The position numbers were made by a program, and so were the translations under genes. The notes below the pieces were generated by a model. The model had not been told where the DNA came from and made no database searches. It saw only the letters and a list, made by a program, of their open reading frames with translations. Of a stretch of 51,978 bases of DNA, positions 1 to 7,907 are shown in pieces. Source of the stretch: Deltaproteobacteria bacterium (GTDB lineage: Bacteria; Myxococcota_A; UBA9160; SMWR01); the NCBI GenBank assembly GCA_019310425.1, contig JAFDEI010000005.1, positions 1 through 51,978 on the forward strand, written 5' to 3'. How positions within the stretch are numbered: the first letter of the stretch is position 1; each line of letters begins with the position of its first letter.

Positions 1-164
1 TCGTGGATCGGGTTGACGACCAGCACGCCCGCATCGAGGCGCGCGCGCAGCGAGGGCGTTGCGTCGATCGCGGGGATGCCGAGCTTGCTGCATTCGGCTT
101 CGACGAGTGCGAAGGAATCCGGTCGCTCGGGCCCCGTCTGGCGGGTGGCCTGGAGAATCGGCAT
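1..164 (-). CDS. Unidentified protein, N-terminal part (runs off left edge)
   Basis: Reading leftwards from an ATG at 164, the frame stays open to the window edge. A strong Shine-Dalgarno (AGGAGGA) lies just upstream, so this looks like a real start. About 54 residues are visible. The stretch LGIPAIDATPSLRARL resembles the C-terminal half of SGNH/GDSL-type hydrolases, where a 'LGIP..D.T..LRA' segment precedes the catalytic Asp-x-x-His. Such a segment would normally lie far from the start codon, so the gene may be shortened or the resemblance may be chance. It diverges from the methyltransferase at 220. No function is assigned. Confidence 0.5.
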   Translation of the reverse strand, partial: MPILQATRQTGPERPDSFALVEAECSKLGIPAIDATPSLRARLDAGVLVVNPIH

Positions 165-219
165 GCTCGTTCCTCCTGGACGTGTGCAAGTACGAATATG
201 ACCCGAGGATGAGCAGGCG

Positions 220-1023
220 ATGAAATCGATCGAAGGCGTTGGTCTCAGTGAAGTGCAAGCCGTCTACGACGGAGCAGAGGGCGACCTCTGGGAGCTGCTC
301 ATGGGCCAGCAGATCCACATGGGCGGCTTGAAGTCCTCGCTGGACCTGGCGGAGCGTGCCGGAGTCGGTTCCGGGCAGAACGGTGTCGACCTGTGCTGCT
401 GCAACGGTGCTGGAATGCGGTTCCTCGTCCGGTTTCGAGATGTCGCCTCGATGACCGGCGTCGATGCCACCAGGACCGTAGTCGAAAGTGGCCAGGCGCG
501 TTGTCAGGAGGAGGGGCTTGCGGGTCGCATCCGCTTCGAGCTCGCCGACGTATGCAAGAGCGGGCTGCCGGATGCCGAGGCCGACTTCGTCTGGGGTGAA
601 GATGCCTGGTGCTACGTGGAGGACAAGCCGCGACTCATCTCAGAGGCAGCACGAATCGTCAAGCCGGGTGGCACGGTTGCATTCACCGACTGGATCGAGG
701 GACCAGGCGGCCTGAGCGATGCCGAAGCCGAGCGTTTTCTGCGTTTTATGAAGTTCCACACGTTGTGCAGCATCTCGGACTATCAGGATCTGCTCGAGAA
801 GAATGGTTGCGAGGTACTGGAGGCAGAGGACACCGGACGCTTCGCCCCCTACGTGGGGCTCTATCTCCAGATGGTCGACATGCAACTGACCTACGATGCG
901 CTGAAGATACTCGGGTTCGACTCCGAAGCGCTGGCCGCAGCCGCAGGGGAACTCAGCTTCATTCAGGAGCTCGCAGAAGCTGGCAAAGTCGCCCAGGGCC
1001 GATTCATCGCGCGCAAGCGTTAG
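220..1023 (+). CDS. Class I SAM-dependent methyltransferase
   Basis: A 267-residue protein with a class I Rossmann methyltransferase core. Motif I is GVDLCCCNGAG (about residues 55-65). An acidic residue follows the next strand (TGVDATRTVVE), LADV matches motif II, and IVKPGGTVAFTDW is a typical post-motif III strand. The N-terminal YDGAEGDLWELLMGQQIHMG resembles the lead-in of sarcosine/glycine-betaine and small-molecule methyltransferases of the UbiE/SDMT type. The length is normal for a stand-alone enzyme. The substrate cannot be read from the sequence. The gene is monocistronic; the next gene converges on it about 100 bp downstream. Confidence 0.85.
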   Translation: MKSIEGVGLSEVQAVYDGAEGDLWELLMGQQIHMGGLKSSLDLAERAGVGSGQNGVDLCCCNGAGMRFLVRFRDVASMTGVDATRTVVESGQARCQEEGLAGRIRFELADVCKSGLPDAEADFVWGEDAWCYVEDKPRLISEAARIVKPGGTVAFTDWIEGPGGLSDAEAERFLRFMKFHTLCSISDYQDLLEKNGCEVLEAEDTGRFAPYVGLYLQMVDMQLTYDALKILGFDSEALAAAAGELSFIQELAEAGKVAQGRFIARKR

Positions 1024-1120
1024 GAGCGTGGAATGCAGGCGTTTCACGCGGCGATCTGGAAGCTCTGGTTGCGAAGCCGCCGACGCGCCAGCCAGGTGAC
1101 TACCGGCTGCCTCGAGAACC

Positions 1121-2020
1121 TCATACGCCTTCGCGTCGGTAGGGCCGGTCGGCTGCAATCTCAGCGCCGCTGGCGCCGAGGATCAGAAGCGCACCGGCGA
1201 TCTCTCGTGAGCCCAAGGGCTCATCGGCGAACAGCGCCACTGTCGTCAGGCCGACCACTATTTCGAACATCAGCAGGATGGCAAAGTGACCAGGGTCGAG
1301 GTGACTGGCGCCGTAGATCGTGAGCCACACGACCGGCAGCATCCAGATCAGAGCAAACGCGAACATCCAGAGCAGGGAATCCGCGTCTGAGTGGATGGCG
1401 ATCTCGTTCCCCGGGATGAGTGTTACGAGGAAGAACACGGGTCCCAGAAATACGAAATGAGCGAATACCCGGTCGAAGACAGGAAGCGATATTCCCCGGT
1501 TGGATGCTACCAACGCGACCGCCCAAGCGACGCCGGCAGCGAGCCCCATCCAGTCGCCCGTGGTAACGGGAAACGGAACTGCAGCGCCCGCCCCGAAGAT
1601 GATGAGCATGCCGGCCAAGCCCAGCACGATCGTTGCGAGGCGGCGAGCGCTGATCGGTGCGCCGAGAACGAACCGAGCGAGCAACGTGCTCCATACGGGC
1701 GTGAGGTAGAAGAGCAGGATGGCGTGTGCGACCGGTCCGCGGACGAGGGCCTCGGTGTAGAGCGCGATGGCCATAGCCAGCCATAGTCCGGAGGCTCCCG
1801 ACTTTCGGAGGCCCTTCAAGGATCGTTTCCCTCTCCAGAGAGCCAGCGGCAGCAGCAATGCAAGTGGAATCATGAATCCGATCGTGGTAGCCCATGCCCC
1901 GCTCGAACCCGTCTCGTGCATCCGGCGGACGGGGATCCACAGCGTGCCCCAGAGAACGGCCGACGCGAGAACGGCTAGATGCGGTCTAGAGCTAGATCTC
2001 GGCTCGAGCATGAGTCCCAC
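1121..2020 (-). CDS. EamA/DMT-family transporter
   Basis: A 299-residue integral membrane protein with about ten hydrophobic segments arranged as two EamA repeats. The first opens with SAVLWGTLWIPVR and the second with GLAAGVAWAVALVASNRG, typical of the drug/metabolite transporter superfamily (inner-membrane export of metabolites, amino acids or drugs). The first codon is GTG at 2020; an ATG three codons in is an alternative, and neither has a strong ribosome site. It is the last gene of a minus-strand set after a SnoaL-like gene and the truncated HAD gene, 12 bp downstream of the latter. Substrate unknown. Confidence 0.85.
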   Translation of the reverse strand: MGLMLEPRSSSRPHLAVLASAVLWGTLWIPVRRMHETGSSGAWATTIGFMIPLALLLPLALWRGKRSLKGLRKSGASGLWLAMAIALYTEALVRGPVAHAILLFYLTPVWSTLLARFVLGAPISARRLATIVLGLAGMLIIFGAGAAVPFPVTTGDWMGLAAGVAWAVALVASNRGISLPVFDRVFAHFVFLGPVFFLVTLIPGNEIAIHSDADSLLWMFAFALIWMLPVVWLTIYGASHLDPGHFAILLMFEIVVGLTTVALFADEPLGSREIAGALLILGASGAEIAADRPYRREGV

Positions 2021-2032
2021 GACGCAAAGAAG

Positions 2033-2266
2033 CTATTCCCCGGTGACCAGGCGCTTCAGATCCTGCATGGCGGAAGCCGGGTCGGGGTTGACGAGGATAC
2101 CGTGCATACCGACGGATTCGTCGACGTCGAGGTTCTGCTGGAGGTCGTCGAGGCCCTTCCGGCGGCAGGCCTGGCGAAAGGCGGGGAAGGGTGAGTCGAT
2201 GAAGACGCCGCCGAAGTCGAAGAGAGCGACCTCGAAGCACTTCGGCTCGTGGTCGGGAACGGGCAT
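2033..2266 (-). pseudogene. HAD-superfamily hydrolase with internal in-frame deletion
   Basis: Only 77 residues, where HAD-IA hydrolases usually have about 200-240. The N-terminus has the nucleophile motif I (FDFGGVFIDSP, the second Asp being the acid/base). After only about 13 more residues the chain passes into what looks like the C-terminal motif IV region (LDDLQQNLDVDESVGMHGILV, which in intact relatives reads FLDD..N...A...GM..I.V). Motifs II (Ser/Thr) and III (Lys) are missing, so it should not be catalytic. The join lies around 2145-2160. The reading frame is preserved. It starts directly at the stop codon of the upstream SnoaL-like gene (TGAATG). Either a decayed gene or an assembly deletion. 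Confidence 0.7.
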
Positions 2267-2713
2267 TCAGATGAACCAGTGGCCGGTGAGGTCGGTCGCG
2301 CCCGAGTAGGTGAAGTCGAATTGGCGCTCGGCGAATTTCCAGCCGGCCGCTTCGCGGCGATAAACGTCCGTGTAGCTGCCGAGCGTGATGCTCGGCGGAC
2401 CGCTGTCTTTACCACGGCCCATTTCGATCATGCTCCAGCGCCCTGTGCCGTGATCGCCCGAAATGTCGAGCAGCGCGTGCTGCGGCAGCTGTACCACGAT
2501 GTCGAAGAAGCCGATCAGGCGCGTCCAGGTTTCGCGCAGGGCTTCGTGACCGGTCGAGGTGCCGCCGCCGATCGTCCACGAGCCGTCTTCCGCCCAGGTG
2601 TCGACCCAGGCGTCGCCGTCCACTGCCGTCACCGCGTTCGCGTAGCGTGCCACCAGCTTTCGAATCTCCAACTCGTCGGCCACGCGCCGGACCATTGCTT
2701 CGTCGATCTCCAT
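2267..2713 (-). CDS. SnoaL-like (NTF2-fold) protein
   Basis: A 148-residue single-domain protein of the SnoaL_4/NTF2-like type. An N-terminal helix pair (ELEIRKLVARYANAVTAVD) is followed by W.D.WAEDGSWTI and a beta-rich C-terminus ending in a WKFAERQFDF strand. The fold serves as isomerase, hydratase or cyclase on polyketides, steroids and ring compounds. No substrate can be named. The start at 2713 has a GGGAGGG ribosome site. It is the first gene of a minus-strand set with the truncated HAD gene and the EamA transporter, and its upstream region holds a perfect 30-bp palindrome. Confidence 0.75.
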   Translation of the reverse strand: MEIDEAMVRRVADELEIRKLVARYANAVTAVDGDAWVDTWAEDGSWTIGGGTSTGHEALRETWTRLIGFFDIVVQLPQHALLDISGDHGTGRWSMIEMGRGKDSGPPSITLGSYTDVYRREAAGWKFAERQFDFTYSGATDLTGHWFI

Positions 2714-2735
2714 GCCAACCCTCCCTTCAATTTCC

Positions 2736-2765
2736 AGCCCGGATCATTCGCGAATGATCCGGGCT
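2736..2765. promoter_or_regulatory. Perfect 30-bp palindrome in a divergent intergenic region
   Basis: Two 15-base arms with no loop: AGCCCGGATCATTCG followed immediately by its exact reverse complement. It lies 23 bp from the start of the SnoaL-like gene (minus) and 70 bp upstream of the ABM gene (plus). Its place between two divergent small enzyme genes suits an operator for a dimeric repressor; a cruciform or transcript hairpin is an alternative. No regulator gene is adjacent. Confidence 0.6.
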
Positions 2766-2834
2766 AGACTGTGCCCATTCCGTTGCAGAGGTCCGCGCGG
2801 CAAGCGCGCCGACCGGATCCTACAGGAGAGGGTA

Positions 2835-3182
2835 TTGATCATCATTACCGGAACCGTTGACGTCGACCCCGAACGTCGTGACGAGGCGCTCGCCGCGGCC
2901 GAGCCCCACATGCGCGCGACGCGCACGCTCGAAGGCTGCCTTGATTATGTCTGGAGCGGTGATCCGCTGGTGCCGGGCCGTATCTACGTCTATGAGCGCT
3001 GGACGAGCCGAGAGAATCTCGAGCATCACTTCGCGAGCCCCCACTATCCCGCAATGCGCGACACCATCTCGGGCTTCGGGTTGCGTGGGCTCGATGTATG
3101 CAAGCACCGCATCACCCTCTCTGAACCCGTCTACGATCCGCAGGGCCAACCTCGAGCCGATTTCTTCACCGCCGAAGACTAG
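2835..3182 (+). CDS. Antibiotic biosynthesis monooxygenase (ABM) family protein
   Basis: A 115-residue ferredoxin-like single-domain protein. The first strand is IIITGTVDVDP, then RRDEALAAAEPHMRATRTLEGCLDY and the IYVYERWTSRENLEHHFASPHY segment typical of YgiN/ABM monooxygenases (small quinol or polyketide oxygenases that work without cofactor, or dimeric binding proteins). The start chosen is TTG at 2835, because AGGAG lies 6 bases upstream and homology begins there. The frame stays open back to an ATG at 2712, but that extension crosses the palindrome and looks non-coding. The TAG stop lies inside the terminal repeat of the element at 3179-3344. Confidence 0.75.
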   Translation: MIIITGTVDVDPERRDEALAAAEPHMRATRTLEGCLDYVWSGDPLVPGRIYVYERWTSRENLEHHFASPHYPAMRDTISGFGLRGLDVCKHRITLSEPVYDPQGQPRADFFTAED

Positions 3183-3344
3183 CAGCCCGACCCAAGACTC
3201 CCGCGACGCCCGGAGACCGATGCATCGCCGCCTGCTGCGTTGCGATCGTCGGCCGTAGCTGACGCTACGCCCTCCTCACGCGCCTTGCAGTCGACGTGCC
3301 TCGGTTCCCGGGCTTCCCACGCGAGTCTTGGGTCGGGCTGCTAG
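3179..3344. repeat. 166-bp MITE-like palindromic element with 22-bp perfect terminal inverted repeats
   Basis: Terminal arms 3179-3200 and 3323-3344 are exact reverse complements, beginning CTAGCAGCCCGACCC at each outer end. Pairing continues imperfectly inward. A small central hairpin (CGTAGC-TGAC-GCTACG, 3254-3269) sits exactly on the same dyad axis as the terminal arms, so the whole element folds as one long palindrome. It encodes no protein. The stop codons (TAG) of both flanking convergent genes lie within its CTAG ends. It may be a non-autonomous mobile element and may also act as a two-way terminator. Confidence 0.7.
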
Positions 3345-5394
3345 CTGGGGCGCGCCGAGACGTTCACCGGTACGGCGCTCTGGAGTGCCATGCCGGTAAT
3401 CTCGTCGTAGTATTCGTCGGCGGGGATCAGGCGCTGGACGTTGCAGCCCTTCTCTCGAACATCGCGCGCGTCGTTCGGGTCGCCCCAGCCGTGCGCGACG
3501 GCGATCACACCGGGCTCGATGTCATCGCTGGCTTCGACCACACCCTCGGTACGGCCGAAGCGGTTCTCGATCACGACGATGTCGCCGGTGAGGACTGAGA
3601 TTGCCGCCAGCGATTTCGGATTCATCAGCACGGGATTGAACTTTCGCTTGTTGCGCAGCGACGGCAGGTTTTGGCCCTGGGTGCAGTAGGACTCCTTCAT
3701 CCGGTAGCTGATCATCCGGAAGCCGAAGTCGGCGTCTGCCTCGTAGCCGCCCGTCGCGATCGTCGGCTCCGCGCGCACCTCGCGCAGCTCTGCAATGACT
3801 TCCGGGTGCGCGGCCGCCATCTTGCGGTCGTCGTGCCCGATCATGTTCGGGATCATGCCGCCCGAGATGAGGGTCTTCTCGCCCCAGACGTGTCCGCCGG
3901 GGTACTTCCGAACTTCGTCGAGCGGGATGCGCGAGTGGCCGTGCAGGCCATCGAGGAGTTCGTCCGCGGTGGGCTTGTGGTCCATCGAGAGTCCGGGGAT
4001 CGCGATCTGACTGCCGAGTCGCGTTGCAAGCTCCCAGAAGATCTCCCACTCCTCGAGCGTGTCCTCGGGCGCAGGGACGAGGGGCGCGGCGTACTGGCTG
4101 AACGGGAACGGAAAGGCGGCCTCTCCGAGCCGCGGCACATCGACACGCTCGAACGGATGCTTGACCGGCATGACGTAGTGGGCGTGCTTCGCGGTGGCGG
4201 AGAGGAAGAGGTCGTTCACGACCAGCAGGTCGAGATCCTGGAGGGCGCGCTGCGTCCTCTCTTCGTTCGAGAAGACAAGCGCGGGGTTGCCGCCGTTCAC
4301 GATCAAGGCGCGGATCTTGCCCTTGCCGGGCGTGAGGATTTCGTCGGTGAGTGTGTTGGTCGGCATCTCATCATAGAATCCGACCAGGCCGAAGGTCCCG
4401 CGGATTCCGCGGATGCGCGAGGTCGGCCCCACGAAGTGCGGGATCTTCGCCGGCCCCATGCCTTCGGGGATGTCGATCCCGAGCACGCCGCGGTTGCGCG
4501 CCAGGCCTCCTTTGCGGTCGTAACGCCCGCACAGACCGTTCAGCACCATCACGAGCTGGGTGGCGAGGTTCTGGTGCCGCGCCATGTGGAGCCCGGTACC
4601 GCTCTGCGCTGCGCCGGTCCGGGCGCCTGCGAACATTTCGGCGGCCTGCACGATCTTCTCGGTCGGAACCTGCGTGCGCTGTGCGACATATTCGAGGTCG
4701 AAGTCCTCGATGGCCTCGAGAAGTTCATCGACACCACTCACGCATTCGGCGACGTACGAAGCATCGTAGAGCTTCCGCTCGATGATGAGCTTGATCATGC
4801 CCGCGAGCAACGTCGCATCCTCGCCGGGCTTCAGCTGGAGGTGGAGGTCGGCGCGGCGCGCGACGTCCGAGCGTCGGGGGTCGACGACGATCAACTTCAT
4901 GCCGCGCTGCTGCGCGTCGTTGAGGCGCTTGGACGGGTTCGGCTGCGGCATCGTCATCAGGTGCGATGCAGTCGGGTTGGTGGCGACGAACATCGCGACG
5001 TCGGCGTTGTCGATGTCGAAGAGGTTCGCCGGGATCGGAGCGCCGAAGAAGCGGTGGCCCGCGATGTAGAGGCTCCGCCGCAGCCGACGTAGACCGCGAC
5101 GGATTCAGGGCCGTGCTCGTCGATGATGGCGCGCAGCTTTGCGCCGATTTCGTCGAGAGCGTCGTCGGGCGACAACTCGCTCCAGCGGTCACCGTCGCGC
5201 TTGCGCGGGCGCAGGATTCGGTCCGGGTGATGGATGCGTTCCGGCTCGGCGCGTCCCTTCGGGCAGGTGTAGCCCTCTGAGGCGGCGTTCTCGCGGTCAC
5301 CCCGCACCGCGATGACTCGGTCGTCTTCGACGTCCACCTCGACGCCGCAGAAGACATGGCAGAAACGACAGAAGGACTTCCGGGTCTCGATCAT
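3341..5394 (-). pseudogene. Molybdopterin oxidoreductase (FdhA/NarB-like), broken by internal deletion and frameshift
   Basis: The gene starts at ATG 5394 behind GGAGGAAA. The first frame gives a 4Fe-4S motif with Cys 9, 12, 16 and 44 (CRFCHVFC ... GYTCPKG) and runs to AVYVGCGGA. There it leaves the correct frame near 5071-5080. Homology resumes in another frame (LYIAGHRFFGAPIPANLFD..., then the long frame from 4993) to the end. Against the intact paralogue at 22784-24928 roughly 30-45 residues are missing at the junction. The rest (molybdopterin-binding domains, LIVVDPRRSD, C-terminal VVIENRFG... domain) is well preserved. It is last in the operon with the two acyl-CoA dehydrogenases, 49 bp downstream. 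Probably non-functional unless the lesion is a sequence error. Confidence 0.75.
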
Positions 5395-5443
5395 GGGGGC
5401 GGTTTCCTCCGATGCTGCGGGTCGACGTCGTGGCTCACTTCGG

Positions 5444-6604
5444 TCAATCGTGCGGCAGCCCCAGAATTCGCTCGGCGATGATGTTCTTCTGGATGTTCGG
5501 TGTGCCGCCACCGATCACCGCGGTGCACCAGCCGAGCGCCTCTTTCTGCCAGCGGCCGTGGTCGATCGGGTGGTTCCGACCCGGTGCGATGGCGCCGTAG
5601 CTGCCTTGGAGCTCGAGGGCGAACTCGGCCGTGTACTTCTCGATGTGGGCCGTGTGGAGCTTGTTGACCGAGGTCTCGCTGCCGAGTGGCTCGCCGCGGA
5701 TCTGTTTCGTGAGGTAGCGCAGCCCGTTGAAGCGCATTGCGGCCACACGCGTTTCGTACTCGGCGATTCGCCGGCGAACGCGCGCATCCTCGAGCGCGGG
5801 GCGACCGCCCAGCTGCGAATTGCGTGCGAGCTCCTTCAGCAGGTCGAGTTCCCGGAGCAGCCCGGTGACTTCGGAGATGCCGGAACGCTCGTTCGCGAGA
5901 GCGCCGATCGTGATCTGCCAGCCCTGGCCTTCCTTGCCGAGCAGGTTCGCGACCGGGACCTTTACGTCGTCGAAGAAGACCTCCGCGAAAAACGGCTGCT
6001 TCGACATGTTCTGGATCGGGGCAACGGTGATGCCCGGTGAATCCATCTCGACCAGCAGGCAGGTGATGCCGTCATGCTTCTTTTCGGTGTTCGCCTTGGT
6101 TCGAACGAGCAGGATCATCCACTTGGCCCACTGCGCGAGCGAAGTCCAGGTCTTCTGGCCGTTCACGACGAAGTGGTCACCCTCGCGCACTCCCTTGCAT
6201 TGGAGCGAGGCCAGGTCGCTGCCGATGTCCGGCTCGGAATAGCCGGTGCACCACTGGTACTTGGCGTCGAGGATATCCTCGATGAAGCGGCCCTTCTGGT
6301 CCTGCGTGCCGTACTGGATGATCGCCGGCCCGACCCACGCAAGCCCCATGATGCAGGTACCGAGCGGAGGCGCACGCCGGTTCGCCATCTCCTCCTTGAG
6401 GATCGCCTGTTCCATGATGTCGCCGCCGCCACCGCCGACTTCCTTGGGCCAACTGAAGCCGACCCAGCGCTTCTCGCGCACGAGCTTGCCCCACTTCAGC
6501 TGGAACATCTCGTCGCGCTCTTCTTCGGGCGGCAGATTCTCGTCGAGGAAGCGGCGCACTTCGTCGCGGAAGGCTTGCTGCTCTTCGGTGAGGTTGAAGT
6601 CCAT
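5444..6604 (-). CDS. Acyl-CoA dehydrogenase family protein (FadE-type)
   Basis: A 386-residue FAD-dependent acyl-CoA dehydrogenase. The N-terminal helical domain begins MDFNLTEEQQAFRDEVRRFL. The signature GYSEPDIGSDLASL (about residues 125-140) and the substrate-side QKTWTS segment are present. The C-terminus ends GGGTPNIQKNIIAERILGLP, the form seen in the FadE29-like half of two-subunit dehydrogenases. The ATG at 6604 overlaps the stop of the upstream dehydrogenase by one base (TGATG), implying coupled translation. In mycobacterial cholesterol side-chain degradation such adjacent pairs form alpha2beta2 enzymes (FadE26/27, FadE28/29). A similar heteromer acting on a steroid or other bulky acyl-CoA is inferred here. 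Confidence 0.9.
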   Translation of the reverse strand: MDFNLTEEQQAFRDEVRRFLDENLPPEEERDEMFQLKWGKLVREKRWVGFSWPKEVGGGGGDIMEQAILKEEMANRRAPPLGTCIMGLAWVGPAIIQYGTQDQKGRFIEDILDAKYQWCTGYSEPDIGSDLASLQCKGVREGDHFVVNGQKTWTSLAQWAKWMILLVRTKANTEKKHDGITCLLVEMDSPGITVAPIQNMSKQPFFAEVFFDDVKVPVANLLGKEGQGWQITIGALANERSGISEVTGLLRELDLLKELARNSQLGGRPALEDARVRRRIAEYETRVAAMRFNGLRYLTKQIRGEPLGSETSVNKLHTAHIEKYTAEFALELQGSYGAIAPGRNHPIDHGRWQKEALGWCTAVIGGGTPNIQKNIIAERILGLPHD

Positions 6605-7734
6605 CAGAATCCCCCGAGGTCGGCTACGCGGTCGTAGTGGTGATCCGAGCCACCGTACGCAGACTTGACCCATTTCGATCGCTTCAGGTAGAGCTGGGCG
6701 TCGTATTCCCAGGTATATCCGAGTGCACCGTGGAGTTCGATGCCGTCGATACCGATGCGTGTGAACGCATCACTCGCGTAGGCCTTCGCCATCGAGACGT
6801 AGAGTGGAGCTTCTTCGGGGCTCTCGTCGAGACACCAGGCGGCGTAGTAGAGCAGTGACTTGATCGACTCGATGTCGACGTACATCTCTGCCAGCGGGTG
6901 TTTCACACCCTGGTAGCGCCCGATCAGCGAGCCGAACTGCATCCGTTGCTTGGCGTACTCGACGATCAACGCGTGCCCGCCCTCGGCGGCACCGACTGCC
7001 TCGGCGGTCACCGCGGCGGCGGCGTGGTCGAACAGCCGCGCGATCGCGGGCCAGCTGGCCGGGGTCGACTCGCCGAGTACGCAATCTTCGGGAACCGCGA
7101 CGTCGGAGAGCGTCAGCACACCGAAGCGTTTGGTGGTGTCGATCGAGCGGGTGTCGGCGACCTCGACGCCATCGGCATTACGGTCGATGACTGCGAGCGA
7201 CACATCGTCCGGCTGCTCGCTGTTCCGAAACGACACCACGAAGTGATGCGCGGCCGTCGCGAAGGGAACGAAGTGTTTCTCACCGCGGAGGATGAGTTTT
7301 TCACCTTCGCGTCGGCCGGTCGTCTGAGTGCCATCCGGGCTGAGGCGGTCGTCGGCTTCCTGCAGCGCGACCGATAAGATCCGGCTGCCGTCCGCGAGAC
7401 CCGGCAACCAGCGTTGCTGCTGCTCTGCTGTGCCGTTCTCGCACAGCGCGATCACGGCGAGAGTGCAGGCGAGCAGCGGTGAGGGGTAGAGCGAGCGCCC
7501 GGTTTCTTCGAGCAGTACGGTCAGGTCGACCCACGTCAAGCCCACGCCGCCGAATTCCTCGGGGACCAGCAGGCCGAGCCAACCGAGCTGCGCCATTTCG
7601 TCCCAGAGTTTCGGCGAGTAACCTTCCTCGCTCTCCATGATCTTGCGCACTTCTTCGAGAGGGGCTTTCGAATCGAGAAACTTGCGGACCTCGGCCCGCA
7701 GCATCTCCTGCTCTTCCGTGAAACCAAAATTCAT
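6604..7734 (-). CDS. Acyl-CoA dehydrogenase family protein (partner subunit)
   Basis: A 376-residue acyl-CoA dehydrogenase, first gene of its operon. It opens MNFGFTEEQEMLRAEVRKFL and has the hydrophobic GWLGLLVPEEFGGVGL turn. The middle domain is divergent: the usual TEP..GSD motif is replaced by LQEADDRLSPDG. The C-terminal domain carries GIELHGALGYTWEYDAQLY. Divergence in the FAD/substrate middle region fits the weaker-conserved half of FadE28/29-like heteromeric dehydrogenases. The stop overlaps the next start (TGATG). The promoter is likely in the 173-bp gap upstream, which holds a 26-bp dyad. Confidence 0.88.
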   Translation of the reverse strand: MNFGFTEEQEMLRAEVRKFLDSKAPLEEVRKIMESEEGYSPKLWDEMAQLGWLGLLVPEEFGGVGLTWVDLTVLLEETGRSLYPSPLLACTLAVIALCENGTAEQQQRWLPGLADGSRILSVALQEADDRLSPDGTQTTGRREGEKLILRGEKHFVPFATAAHHFVVSFRNSEQPDDVSLAVIDRNADGVEVADTRSIDTTKRFGVLTLSDVAVPEDCVLGESTPASWPAIARLFDHAAAAVTAEAVGAAEGGHALIVEYAKQRMQFGSLIGRYQGVKHPLAEMYVDIESIKSLLYYAAWCLDESPEEAPLYVSMAKAYASDAFTRIGIDGIELHGALGYTWEYDAQLYLKRSKWVKSAYGGSDHHYDRVADLGGF

Positions 7735-7833
7735 GTCGGATTGTGGTCCTTACAGTGCGGTGTACGGTGTGCGGCGTACGACGTGGGGTGGCGAGGTGTC
7801 GAGTGCACCTCGTCGCTCGGCCGGGCGGCGATC

Positions 7834-7859
7834 GGAATGATATCAGACTGATACATTCC
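7834..7859. promoter_or_regulatory. 26-bp bulged dyad, candidate operator of the acyl-CoA dehydrogenase operon
   Basis: The outer arms GGAATG/CATTCC flank an inner TATCAGACTGATA palindrome, with one unpaired base between one inner and outer arm. It lies about 100 bp upstream of the first acyl-CoA dehydrogenase and 49 bp beyond the stop of the SDR gene. AT-rich dyads of this kind are typical of TetR-family operators controlling catabolic genes. No regulator is adjacent, so the binding protein is unknown. Confidence 0.5.
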
Positions 7860-7907
7860 ACGGGCGCGAAATCGCGCTCGTGGGGCCAGGCGCCTCCGTG
7901 CGCTGGT

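Noticed and set aside
2712..2834. ATG start at 2712 for the ABM gene
   Set aside because: The extension crosses the perfect palindrome and is unlike the family; TTG at 2835 has a proper ribosome site.
3671..5092. Long open frame on the plus strand opposite the molybdopterin oxidoreductase
   Set aside because: High-GC antisense shadow: no ribosome site, no homology, while the minus strand shows clear motifs.
3341..5394. Selenocysteine or programmed frameshift in the molybdopterin oxidoreductase
   Set aside because: There is no in-frame TGA in a motif and no slippery site; residues are missing at the break, so it is a deletion.
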